This document shows positions 1 through 7,263 of a stretch of 64,000 bases of DNA, piece after piece. Made by a program: the position numbers and the translations under genes. The stretch comes from Gammaproteobacteria bacterium (GTDB lineage Bacteria; Pseudomonadota; Gammaproteobacteria; UBA6429; Thiohalophilaceae): positions 62,001 to 126,000 of the forward strand of contig WGLP01000010.1 in the NCBI GenBank assembly GCA_016125505.1, in the 5' to 3' direction. Position 1 is the first letter of the stretch. Every line of letters starts with the position of its first letter. The notes below the pieces were generated by a model. It saw only the letters and a program-made list of their open reading frames with translations. It was not told the origin of the DNA and ran no database searches.

Positions 1-20
1 GGGTAGTACCCGCCTTTTTT
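1..20 (+). terminator. Right part of a rho-independent terminator cut by the window edge
   Basis: GGGT (1-4) pairs with ACCC (8-11) across a 3-base loop. The right arm continues with GCC and then six T. The missing GGC of the left arm would lie just outside the window. It probably ends a plus-strand gene to the left. Confidence 0.6.
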
Positions 21-31
21 ATTTGCACCAC

Positions 32-204
32 TTAAAAACTACTGCGCTTGCCATGACCGCGTTACAAAAGGCCTCAAAATGCTCATTGACTATCGTGTCA
101 ACTCGACTGCACGTTCCCGACGCAGTCTACCTCGCCCATCCCTGGACTCGTCCGCTTTTTCGCCCTTTTGCGCCTTGTCCTGGCTACGCTCGTGACGTTT
201 TTAA
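32..204. repeat. Possible dispersed intergenic repeat with 8-bp terminal inverted repeats
   Basis: The segment is bounded by TTAAAAAC (32-39) and its exact reverse complement GTTTTTAA (197-204). The inside is pyrimidine-rich and has no convincing gene; an open frame at 23-235 has no ribosome site and an odd composition. It resembles the small non-coding repeat elements found between gammaproteobacterial genes, but only one copy is visible here, so the call is an inference from the ends and position. Confidence 0.35.
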
Positions 205-239
205 TAAGCAGGCCATAACTAATAAATTAAATTGACGAA

Positions 240-788
240 TTACATAAACAGGTTCGGCAGTGAACGATTCAGGGTGGCGATGATCTCCGGCACTTCAATA
301 TCGATGATCTGATCGGTCACCCAGCGTTTGTTTTTCTCGCCCATCTGTTTAGTCACCAGGTCACCGAAGAAGCGGCGCATGGGGAAACTCGGGCCATCTT
401 CCTGATCGTATTGAAACTCGGCGTAATCGCTCATCCGCTGGTTAAGATTATCGATAAACCCTTGCCGATAATCGCCCTTACCAAGGATATCGCGCAGATT
501 GTCTTCCATATGCTTGGCCGACTTGCCGGCCAGTTCGGTCATGAAACGCATGCGGTCTTCCTCGTTGAAGCGCTCGATGGTCATGCGATCGATCAGGTGG
601 ATGGTGAAATACAGAAATTCCGCGATGATCTGTAAGCGCTGTTCCTGCGTATCCGTCTGATAATCATTGTTTTCCAGGGTAAGCACGCCGTTTTGTGCTA
701 TCCGAAAAGCGATAAACGCCAGCGCGGCGCCGATTTCTTCCACGGTGTGGGTCTTGTCTTTACGGTTCCACTTGCTTCTAACTCGCAC
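240..788 (-). CDS. Conserved hypothetical protein, 182 aa
   Basis: I do not recognise this family. The protein is soluble, rich in charged residues and apparently all-helical, with no signal peptide or membrane segment. The start is a GTG with TAGGAG about seven bases upstream, which supports it as a real gene. It is transcribed away from the next gene, leaving about 160 bp for two divergent promoters. It lies at the outer edge of the group of small conserved genes that precede the dsr locus, so a role tied to sulfur oxidation is possible but not shown by the sequence. Confidence 0.6.
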   Translation of the reverse strand: MRVRSKWNRKDKTHTVEEIGAALAFIAFRIAQNGVLTLENNDYQTDTQEQRLQIIAEFLYFTIHLIDRMTIERFNEEDRMRFMTELAGKSAKHMEDNLRDILGKGDYRQGFIDNLNQRMSDYAEFQYDQEDGPSFPMRRFFGDLVTKQMGEKNKRWVTDQIIDIEVPEIIATLNRSLPNLFM

Positions 789-952
789 AACGTACTCCTA
801 TTGGAATAATCAAGGAAATCATAGGGTTATTTGGTCAGCGCTGATTTCACACAGGTGGCAGCAGGAGATTGACCATGCTAGGATTGATTTGGGTATTTTA
901 CTGGGTAATGCAAGCCACTCCAAGTATATCGACTGGCAAGCACGTTAAAGCC

Positions 953-1996
953 ATGCATCTCGATCTCCAGACCCTCAAGCAAACCGTTCAGAAAAACTGC
1001 CACATTGCGGATGCCAATTCAGCGGGCAACTACACCCTTTGCGTCTATCTGCTCAAGATGCGCGAATTCTATCGCTGGGAAAATGGCTATAACTTTGGAG
1101 ACAACATTCCCCGGGAGGAAGTGGGTAACTGGCTGCGTGAACGTGAAGCCTTATGGGAAGACCTGCAAGATGCGGATTATGAAAAGATCCCCTTGAACGA
1201 TCAGGTGTTCGACCCCTTCGATTCTCATTCCATTAATCAGACGCTCCAGGATCAACACCTGGTTTACAGTGCCGGCCTCGGCCACGACAACGCCGCGCAC
1301 TTTTTTCTCGGTGTCCTGGAACGACGCGAGCGACATAACGACTTTGAAATCATTGTCGTTGCCGATGAGTATGCCCGCGACCTGACGGCGCCACCGGCCA
1401 TGAGTCAGGGCAAAACCATCTATATCCGGCGTGAGGCCTTTTATCGCTTGATGTGGGAGAAGTACGAACAGTGGTTATGGAACCGGCCTGAGAATGCTAT
1501 GGGCCGTGCCCTCGCCTTTTATCCGTTCGAGACAGATCTCGATGACGCACTCGAACAGCTCACGCAAAATGAATTAAACGCGGCAGTGCTGCACGAGATC
1601 GGCGAAGCCATGGCACACACGGTGCTGGGTGATGCCTGGGAAGACTTGCTGATCACCCTGCCGCATTCCAAACTGGCCTTGATGTTACGCGCCATACGCG
1701 ATCATTATGCCGATACACTATCAACATTGCCCGCCCTGCTGGAGCAGGAAAACGCCGCTTCTATCCATTTCTACTTTGGCAACCTGACCAACATGCGCAA
1801 GGATCTTTTCCCCTCGCTGATGATGGCCTATCAGCACTGGCATGAACAGGGCGATTTAAACGCATTAAGAAAACTGGCCCGCGCAGGCAAGGATCATTGG
1901 GAATCCGTTTGCCGTGGCGTATTGGAGATTGCACAAACCAGCCCGGAAAACCTCCACGCCAGACTCACAGACTTTATTGAAAGCAACCGCCGCTAA
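953..1996 (+). CDS. Conserved cytoplasmic protein, 347 aa, probably Sfum_1244-like
   Basis: The N-terminal block containing NCHIADA followed by TLCVYLLKMREFYRWE matches my memory of the conserved family called Sfum_1244, which occurs in sulfur-metabolising bacteria and has no known function. No signal peptide, membrane segment or cofactor motif is seen. HEIGEA near residue 220 resembles a metal site (HExxE) but is unproven. The frame is open from 869, but family-like sequence begins at the ATG at 953; the extra 28 residues look non-native. Size (about 40 kDa) is similar to DsrS of Allochromatium, but I cannot show that identity. The next gene follows after 24 bp. Confidence 0.65.
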   Translation: MHLDLQTLKQTVQKNCHIADANSAGNYTLCVYLLKMREFYRWENGYNFGDNIPREEVGNWLREREALWEDLQDADYEKIPLNDQVFDPFDSHSINQTLQDQHLVYSAGLGHDNAAHFFLGVLERRERHNDFEIIVVADEYARDLTAPPAMSQGKTIYIRREAFYRLMWEKYEQWLWNRPENAMGRALAFYPFETDLDDALEQLTQNELNAAVLHEIGEAMAHTVLGDAWEDLLITLPHSKLALMLRAIRDHYADTLSTLPALLEQENAASIHFYFGNLTNMRKDLFPSLMMAYQHWHEQGDLNALRKLARAGKDHWESVCRGVLEIAQTSPENLHARLTDFIESNRR

Positions 1997-2020
1997 ACTA
2001 ACTTCAGATCAGATATCTTC

Positions 2021-2620
2021 ATGGATAAAGCCGTTAAACCGCTGTCGACGATCGTCGAAGTCAAACCTCAAACATTTATTTACGAAAAACATAACGCGTT
2101 ACCCGCCGAAGCGTGCGAAGAAATGATTCGCCGCTTCGAGGAATACCGTGATGAACAATACCTGGGCCGCATCGGACAGTTGGCGCAGGAAGATACGTCC
2201 ATCAAAAAATCCACAGACCTGGTTGTCAGCGGCAAGGAACATTGGAAAGATGTGGATCGCGCCTTGTTTTATTCGCTGGGCATGGCCATCAAGGAATTTC
2301 GTGAGACCTTTACCTATTTCAAAGGTCCGTTCAAGGACATGGGTTACGCCATTCAACGCACTTTACCCGGTGAACACTATCACTGGCACATTGACGGCGG
2401 CAGTCATGAATTCAGCCAGCGCCAATTGGTCGCTGTGTGGTATCTGAATGATGTCCCCGGTCCCGGTGGTGAAACCGAGTTTTTGTTTCAGGATGTGAAG
2501 GTCAAACCCGAGCAAGGCAAACTGATATTATTTCCGCCTTTCTGGACGCACGAACATCGTGGCGTCACGTTGCAGGCAGGTGTTAAATATATCGCGACCA
2601 CCTGGGTAGTCTTTGCCTGA
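2021..2620 (+). CDS. 2OG-Fe(II) oxygenase, prolyl 4-hydroxylase-like
   Basis: This 199-residue protein has the double-stranded beta-helix iron site. HWHIDGG near residue 122 gives the HxD pair, and THEHRG near residue 177 gives the distal histidine, with a GGETEF strand between them, as in prolyl-4-hydroxylase-like enzymes. Such enzymes hydroxylate a protein or small-molecule substrate using Fe(II), O2 and 2-oxoglutarate; the substrate here is unknown. It follows the 347-aa gene after 24 bp and precedes a GNAT gene by 14 bp, so the three are probably cotranscribed. It is the first of three unrelated 2OG oxygenases within 5 kb. Confidence 0.8.
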   Translation: MDKAVKPLSTIVEVKPQTFIYEKHNALPAEACEEMIRRFEEYRDEQYLGRIGQLAQEDTSIKKSTDLVVSGKEHWKDVDRALFYSLGMAIKEFRETFTYFKGPFKDMGYAIQRTLPGEHYHWHIDGGSHEFSQRQLVAVWYLNDVPGPGGETEFLFQDVKVKPEQGKLILFPPFWTHEHRGVTLQAGVKYIATTWVVFA

Positions 2621-2634
2621 TCATTCAGTCCGGG

Positions 2635-3078
2635 ATGCGATACACCTACAAATCCCCCCATTCCGATCAGGAGTGGCACGACTATTTTCAGTTACGCTGG
2701 CAAATTTTGCGTGCACCCTGGCAACAAGCGTCCGGTAGTGAACGCGACGAATTCGAAAATTCCGCATTTCACATTGCTGCATTGGACGCACGACATATCA
2801 CCGTTGGCGTTGGCCGCATACATCAACTCACCGGCGCACAGGCGCAAATTCGGTATATGGCTGTCCATACCGAACACCGGGGATACGGCATCGGAGGGGA
2901 GATACTCAGCAGGCTTGAGCAACAGGCACAGTTATGGTCATGTAGCGAAATCCTGTTGAATGCACGCGTAGAATTTCTGGAATTCTACCTTAAACATGAT
3001 TACCTGATTATCGGTGAGGCGCCGACATTATTCGGTAGCATCGAACACAAACGCATGCACAAGCTCCTGGCGCGTTAA
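2635..3078 (+). CDS. GNAT-family N-acetyltransferase, 147 aa
   Basis: The GNAT acetyl-CoA motif A is clear: IRYMAVHTEHRGYGIGGEIL (about residues 64-83), with the R-G-x-G-x-G pattern. An N-terminal part of the type WxxYFxLRWxILR is like that of the ElaA/YjcF branch. The protein should transfer an acetyl group to an amine, but the substrate cannot be read from sequence. It begins 14 bp after the prolyl-hydroxylase-like gene and ends 8 bp before the stop of the convergent gene at 3087. Confidence 0.8.
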   Translation: MRYTYKSPHSDQEWHDYFQLRWQILRAPWQQASGSERDEFENSAFHIAALDARHITVGVGRIHQLTGAQAQIRYMAVHTEHRGYGIGGEILSRLEQQAQLWSCSEILLNARVEFLEFYLKHDYLIIGEAPTLFGSIEHKRMHKLLAR

Positions 3079-3086
3079 CGCACAGC

Positions 3087-3407
3087 TTAGTCGATAAATT
3101 GTGTCTGATTAATATCGCCGTCGGTGGCGATGTGGACGGTCTTGATATGTGGCATACGCGACATGATGTAGCCCGCCATCAACATCGTGCTGGGTTCATT
3201 GCTGTTCTCAATTGCGGTCAGCAGGCGATCGGCAATGACTTTACAACGTTGCACGGTATCGAGTGAATCCACCCATTCACGGCTCATTTGCCAGCCCTTG
3301 TCCAGGTCCTTGTCGATTTTCGTATAGATGGTTTCGGCATCGCGTAACATATCGCTCGGTACAGTTACCTGCTTCATGATCTCGTTCATGTACACATTCA
3401 GTTTCAT
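3087..3407 (-). CDS. Small conserved hypothetical protein, 106 aa
   Basis: I do not recognise this family. The protein is soluble, without cysteines apart from one (RCKVIADRLL), and mostly helical, with a short hydrophobic C-terminal strand region (IKTVHIATDG). No signal peptide or membrane segment is seen. It is convergent with the GNAT gene and divergent from the PiuC-like gene, with only about 60 bp between the two starts. A weak ribosome site makes the exact start uncertain; an internal ATG seven codons in is an alternative. Confidence 0.55.
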   Translation of the reverse strand: MKLNVYMNEIMKQVTVPSDMLRDAETIYTKIDKDLDKGWQMSREWVDSLDTVQRCKVIADRLLTAIENSNEPSTMLMAGYIMSRMPHIKTVHIATDGDINQTQFID

Positions 3408-3469
3408 TGACTTGTCCCATCGTTGGCAGGCAGTATTGTAGCGTTTTCAATCTATGAGAAACACAGGAA

Positions 3470-4147
3470 ATGCTTCTGGTCATTCCCGACGTTTTGTCTC
3501 AGACAAAACTCACTGAAATTCAGTCCATCCTGCAACAGGCGAGCTTTGTCGATGGCAGGCTTTCTGCCGGCGGACACGCTGCGCGCGTCAAACACAATCA
3601 GGAACTTCCGCCTCAGGCAGAACAACTGCAACGTTTGAATCAGCTGGTCATGAATACTCTGGTACAGCACCCGCAATTCCAGCAGGCCGCGCTGCCGCAT
3701 CGTATCGCCAGTCCTTTCTATGCCCGCTACGGTCAGGGTCAAACCTATGGAGATCATATTGATGATCCGATCATGGGGCCCGCGCCGGGACAACGCTATC
3801 GCTCCGATATTTCCTGTACCGTCTTTTTGAATCCACCGAATGCCTATGAAGGTGGTGAGCTGGTCATCCATACCACCTTCGGCTCGCAGCGAGTGAAGCT
3901 GCCGGCGGGTCATGCTGTCATTTACCCCTCATCCAGCTTGCACCAGGTCAGTGAAATCACCAGCGGCGAGCGCCTGGTCGCCGTCACGTGGATCCAATCA
4001 CTGGTCCGGGACGCAGCACGTCGCGAACTGCTATATGAGTTGAGTCGTGCACGCACGACGCTCATGCAGACACAACCGGATGCAGAAGTCACCGCACAGG
4101 TCGATCACAGTTATGTCAACCTGGTAAGAATGTGGTCTGATATCTAA
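3470..4147 (+). CDS. piuC: Fe(II)/2OG-dependent PKHD-type hydroxylase (PiuC/YbiX family)
   Basis: The 225-residue protein follows the PiuC/YbiX family over its full length: an N-terminal FVDGRLSAGG region, the HxD iron pair in YGDHIDDP, GGELVIHTTFG, VKLPAGHAVIYPSSSLHQV with the distal histidine, and the C-terminal TWIQSLVRD helix. In other bacteria the family is linked to iron and siderophore-receptor genes, but its substrate is not settled. None of those partners is adjacent here; instead it lies between the GNAT group and the RspA/Cas6-like cluster. A shared hairpin at 4227-4254 ends it. Confidence 0.9.
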   Translation: MLLVIPDVLSQTKLTEIQSILQQASFVDGRLSAGGHAARVKHNQELPPQAEQLQRLNQLVMNTLVQHPQFQQAALPHRIASPFYARYGQGQTYGDHIDDPIMGPAPGQRYRSDISCTVFLNPPNAYEGGELVIHTTFGSQRVKLPAGHAVIYPSSSLHQVSEITSGERLVAVTWIQSLVRDAARRELLYELSRARTTLMQTQPDAEVTAQVDHSYVNLVRMWSDI

Positions 4148-4226
4148 TAAAAATAAATAGTTAGAATGTTTTATTAATGTAAATTTAAAGTAATTTCTTA
4201 AGTTCATATCTTTATCACGGGGGCAT

Positions 4227-4254
4227 AAAAAAGGCTGCCGAAGCAGCCTTTTTC
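4227..4254. terminator. Bidirectional rho-independent terminator
   Basis: GGCTGC (4233-4238) and GCAGCC (4243-4248) form a six-pair stem with a CGAA tetraloop. Six A precede it and five T follow, so it can act on both strands. It sits between the convergent PiuC-like gene and the 68-aa gene. Confidence 0.85.
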
Positions 4255-4272
4255 ATCAGAGCGTATTCGCGA

Positions 4273-4479
4273 TTAGTCGCGGATAGAACCTTTCTCGGCG
4301 TGGGCCATGTTGCAGACCTCATCAGCCAGTTCCAGGTACTTTTCACGATACTGGTACAGAGGGTGGTTTTCCGGCGCGACATAGTAGTCTTCTGCCGTGA
4401 CACCGTGCTCATGCTCGTATTTGACGAACATTTGTTGCATTTCCAGCATCTTCTTGATCTTCGCTTGTTTGTCGCTCAT
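4273..4479 (-). CDS. Small conserved hypothetical protein, 68 aa
   Basis: I cannot assign a function. The protein is highly charged and helical (KIKKMLEMQQMFVKYEHEHG), with a central segment rich in tyrosine and proline, one cysteine, and no membrane segment. GAGG lies at a good distance upstream of the ATG. It is the last gene of the minus-strand cluster that starts at 6891 and is followed by a strong terminator. The 145-bp gap to the RspA-like gene may hold its own promoter. Confidence 0.65.
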   Translation of the reverse strand: MSDKQAKIKKMLEMQQMFVKYEHEHGVTAEDYYVAPENHPLYQYREKYLELADEVCNMAHAEKGSIRD

Positions 4480-4624
4480 CGCAAACCTCGCTTAAGTTTT
4501 TGAATTTAATCCATTTCCGCCCAGCGGATAAGTATTCGTGGCAAGTGCGGGGGAATATAGCAAACCAACCCAGGGGGCTCTATATCACCTTTGGCTAATT
4601 CGCCGCAGCTCGCATACTTATATA

Positions 4625-4966
4625 TTAGTAGCCACCCTTACGACGACTCTCCGGCAGGCCGGCAACCATACCACCTTGTTTGGATGGCATCTTGGGGAAC
4701 AGGGCGAAGGTGTCTTTCTGACCAATCTTGGCACCCCACTTGTCACCCATGGCTTTCAAAATCGTACGTTCATTCGGCTGGTTTTGCGCATTGTTGAAAT
4801 ATTCATCACGCAGATAGTTGATGATATCCCAATGCTTTTCGGTCAGCTGCCCCAAGCCTTCGGCATCCGCAATTACCTGCGCCAAACCTTCGCTCCAATC
4901 TTCTGCATTGAGCAAATAGCCATTGTCGTTGGTTTCAATGGTTTTGCCTTCATATTCATACGCCAT
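4625..4966 (-). CDS. Cysteine-free DsrC/TusE-family protein (RspA-like)
   Basis: This 113-residue protein shares the DsrC fold: a GYLLNAEDWSEGLAQVIA helix start, the LTEKHWDIINYLRDEYF block and the C-terminal KQxxxxAGLP arm. DsrC carries sulfur on two cysteines in that arm (C99 and C110 in the copy at 10945). Here the first is Gly99 and the second is replaced in an ESRRKGGY tail, so it cannot bind persulfide or form the trisulfide. Such DsrC-like proteins without cysteine have been named RspA and are thought to be regulatory. AGAGGA precedes the ATG. It lies between the Cas6-like gene (117 bp away) and the 68-aa gene. Confidence 0.85.
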   Translation of the reverse strand: MAYEYEGKTIETNDNGYLLNAEDWSEGLAQVIADAEGLGQLTEKHWDIINYLRDEYFNNAQNQPNERTILKAMGDKWGAKIGQKDTFALFPKMPSKQGGMVAGLPESRRKGGY

Positions 4967-5083
4967 TGTTCATATCCTCTAGTCAGGCCAAATCAAAAAT
5001 AGTGATATCCGAAAATCAAAGTGGGCTTATTATCTGGATTTTGCTATCCGGATCAACCTCTCTGAACGAGATAGGTGCCGGTT

Positions 5084-5770
5084 TTAGCTATCGGCGTTGA
5101 CCGCCTTGATCCCTTTTTGGGGCATAAACAGGCCACAACCAAATTTGCGTCCTGACCCAATACCTTCCTGCTGGAGTTTCACCGCATCTTCCGGCGCCAG
5201 GTCAGCGACCATAAGGCTGCGAGTAAAGACGGGGCCATTGTCCATGTTCATCCGGTACTGTTTGCCCGCCATCATTTTTTTCACCGGGATATCCATTTCA
5301 CGCAAAAATGTTGCCATGCGCTTGAGAAAGGCGTATTCGTCCTGTACTTCTTCCGCAATAACGTAACGCGCGAACATGGTGGGAAGCGCACTTAAGGGTT
5401 TCACTGTGCCTTCACGCACGATGAGTTCATATCCGCCGATATCCATGGCTTCACCCGTCAAGGCATGCGCATCATCGATTCGATGCTTGGGGACGCGCAA
5501 ACTCATACGTGTGCGTTTAGACAAACACAACACTTCATTTTCCGGATCTTCCGGGCGGTACCAGCCATTGCCGGATTCCGCCACGTGAATTAAATGCAAT
5601 CCGGCACGTTCCTCATCGGCAAACCAGGACAATCGCTCCTGGATAGCAGCAGAGAGTGCCTGGGCATGATCCAACGGCAAGGTCCGGCATTCCAGTTTGA
5701 AAGCGATATCAACGACATCATCCGGAACGACAAATTCTTTTTTTGCGTCATTATCTTCAGACCAAAACAC
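5084..5770 (-). CDS. Orphan Cas6-like protein, Cmx6 (I-MYXAN) type
   Basis: The 228-residue protein follows the Cmx6 layout of Cas6 RNA endonucleases: N-terminal VDIAFKLECRTLPLDHAQAL, then GLHLIH, LSKRTRMSLRVP, a central ALPTMFARYVI strand, and the C-terminal glycine-rich loop GIGSGRKFGCGLFMP (about residues 202-216). Cas6 normally cleaves CRISPR precursor RNA. No repeat array or other cas gene is present in this window, so its RNA target must be something else, or an array elsewhere. The GTG start is supported by GAGGTGA upstream. It is flanked by a 62-aa gene and the RspA-like gene. The family call is from pattern recognition and needs a profile search. Confidence 0.75.
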   Translation of the reverse strand: MFWSEDNDAKKEFVVPDDVVDIAFKLECRTLPLDHAQALSAAIQERLSWFADEERAGLHLIHVAESGNGWYRPEDPENEVLCLSKRTRMSLRVPKHRIDDAHALTGEAMDIGGYELIVREGTVKPLSALPTMFARYVIAEEVQDEYAFLKRMATFLREMDIPVKKMMAGKQYRMNMDNGPVFTRSLMVADLAPEDAVKLQQEGIGSGRKFGCGLFMPQKGIKAVNADS

Positions 5771-5791
5771 CTTGCATCACCTCAAAAGTCA

Positions 5792-5980
5792 TTAACGCTG
5801 GCCGCTGGTAAATGCGGATTCCAGTTGATCTTCCCAATTTTCCGGCGTATCGGAAAACGGGGGTTTGACATCCATGCGAAAGAACATTTCGCCTTTCGCA
5901 CGCTGTGTGACAACATTCTTCAGATCGGTGAAGGATGCCAACTCGTGTTCCTGCAACAATATTTCACTTAACCAAAGCAT
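5792..5980 (-). CDS. Small conserved hypothetical protein, 62 aa
   Basis: I do not recognise it. The sequence opens with a hydrophobic stretch (MLWLSEILLQEHELASF) too short and broken to be a clear membrane segment, then a basic middle and an acidic end. GGAGAAA upstream of the ATG supports translation. It sits 17 bp after the TauD-like gene and 21 bp before the Cas6-like gene, so the three form one transcription unit, and it may be a partner of the Cas6-like protein. Confidence 0.6.
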   Translation of the reverse strand: MLWLSEILLQEHELASFTDLKNVVTQRAKGEMFFRMDVKPPFSDTPENWEDQLESAFTSGQR

Positions 5981-5997
5981 TACTTTCTCCGTTTTTC

Positions 5998-6891
5998 TCA
6001 GGTCTCGGCAATTCGATCGTAATAGCGTGCCCTGTACAACAGTCGCTTGCTATCACCCTCATCCTGAAAACCGCTGCGGTTGTGCAAGACATTATTGGTA
6101 ATAACGCCTTCATTGGCCCGCAAACGGTACCGAAACAGATACGGTGTATCGCTTGCCAGAATTTCATTGATTCGCGTAACGGCGCGTTGTGTATCCGCAT
6201 CTTCTCGCCAATGGATATTGCGAGTCCGCGCGGAATACCGCATATGCAACTGCCCTTCCGGCAAGATTGAAAAAACAGGCCCCACCGTCTCGCCACGTAT
6301 TTCTTCACCGCCTTCGGCATTCGGCGGAATCGACATCGCCTGCGGATGCATCAATGCTGATATAAGGGCCGGATCTTCATCGCGCAAGAGTAGATACAGA
6401 ATTTCAGGATCGAGTAATGCATTTTCACCACCAGAAGATGCCGGTGTTGCGCAGTGCATCAGGATTGCACGAACCTGTCGTTCCATCGGGTTGTAGTAAC
6501 CGTCGGTGTGCCAGCTCAGCGGCTTGTTGGTATAGGGGATATAACCGCGATGCCGGCCATCCTCCACAACCCGCAAGGAAGTGATACTGTCTTCATCCGC
6601 ACAGAGATTGCCATCGAGTCGATGCAAACCTAGCTGCACACCAAACTGGCGTATCGCAGCCTTGCTGGCGGGCTCGCCTGATATTCGATACAGCGCCACA
6701 TTTGTCTTGCGCAATATGCGGATTAAGGTTGACTGTTCTACTGTAGTAAGTGCGTGCGGGTCGGCAATGTCCACCATCAGTTCAGAAACATGCCGCGGAT
6801 AGTCCTGCAATTTCGCATCGCGCCAGCGCAGGTAGCCCGGCGTGTCAGTCAGAGCGAAAGGCGAATAGCTTGGATGATGGGCGGTTTTCAC
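5998..6891 (-). CDS. TauD/TfdA-family 2OG-Fe(II) dioxygenase
   Basis: The 297-residue protein has the TauD iron site: LSWHTDGYY (HxD, about residue 129), distal histidine in NNVLHNRSGF, and the 2-oxoglutarate-binding arginine in LLYRARYYDR near the end. TauD-type enzymes hydroxylate carbon next to sulfonate or other groups, but many family members act on other substrates. Taurine genes are absent nearby. The start is a GTG (GTGAAAACC) with no strong ribosome site. It is the first gene of the minus-strand cluster and is divergent from dsrA across 448 bp. Confidence 0.85.
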   Translation of the reverse strand: MKTAHHPSYSPFALTDTPGYLRWRDAKLQDYPRHVSELMVDIADPHALTTVEQSTLIRILRKTNVALYRISGEPASKAAIRQFGVQLGLHRLDGNLCADEDSITSLRVVEDGRHRGYIPYTNKPLSWHTDGYYNPMERQVRAILMHCATPASSGGENALLDPEILYLLLRDEDPALISALMHPQAMSIPPNAEGGEEIRGETVGPVFSILPEGQLHMRYSARTRNIHWREDADTQRAVTRINEILASDTPYLFRYRLRANEGVITNNVLHNRSGFQDEGDSKRLLYRARYYDRIAET

Positions 6892-6919
6892 GATTTAATC
6901 GGCCGATAAGTTGTTCGAA

Positions 6920-6945
6920 TATTACAAATTTCGCACATTGTAATA
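6920..6945. promoter_or_regulatory. Operator-like perfect dyad, 8-10-8
   Basis: TATTACAA (6920-6927) is repeated as its exact reverse complement TTGTAATA (6938-6945) across ten bases. It lies about 30 bp upstream of the TauD-like start, where a repressor or activator could control the minus-strand cluster. Confidence 0.45.
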
Positions 6946-7146
6946 CAGATATAAAACTGAGTGCGTTACTCGCGTATTCGAAAAATCCGGCCAGACTATT
7001 CACCTGTCTCATTCATGGTTATATAATGCCGCGCCCACAGAAGAATGGTGTTTTATAATTCATTGTTTTTATTAGCTTTATTGTTTGGCGATAGTAATAT
7101 TGTTTGTTAAGTTGCTGAAGTATCTGGGATTTGTACATTTTTTATC

Positions 7147-7162
7147 TACCCCCAATGGGGTA
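7147..7162. promoter_or_regulatory. Inverted repeat TACCCC-CAAT-GGGGTA upstream of dsrA
   Basis: Two exact six-base arms surround four bases, 178 bp before the dsrA start. It may be an operator or a short hairpin of the leader. There is no T-run after it, so it is not an ordinary terminator. Confidence 0.4.
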
Positions 7163-7173
7163 ATACCGGAGAT

Positions 7174-7260
7174 AAGGCTTCCCCCATCGGTGAGGTTCTC
7201 CGGATTGCACAAGCGACCTAGACTTCGCTCAGCTTGAAAGAAGGCTTTACGAGCGGTGAG
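7174..7260. repeat. Imperfect direct repeat in the dsrA leader
   Basis: AAGGCTT followed by CGGTGAG occurs twice, at 7174-7194 and 7241-7260, with 7 and 6 bases between the blocks. The copies are 67 bp apart. They may be paired protein sites or parts of alternative RNA structures in the leader. Confidence 0.4.
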
Positions 7261-7263
7261 CCG

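Noticed and set aside
23..235. 70-codon open frame at the left end
   Set aside because: It has no ribosome site, an odd proline/arginine-rich product and spans the repeat-like segment; it is better read as non-coding.
953..1996. Assignment of this gene as dsrS
   Set aside because: Only the size agrees; position and recalled family suggest another protein, and I cannot align it with DsrS here.
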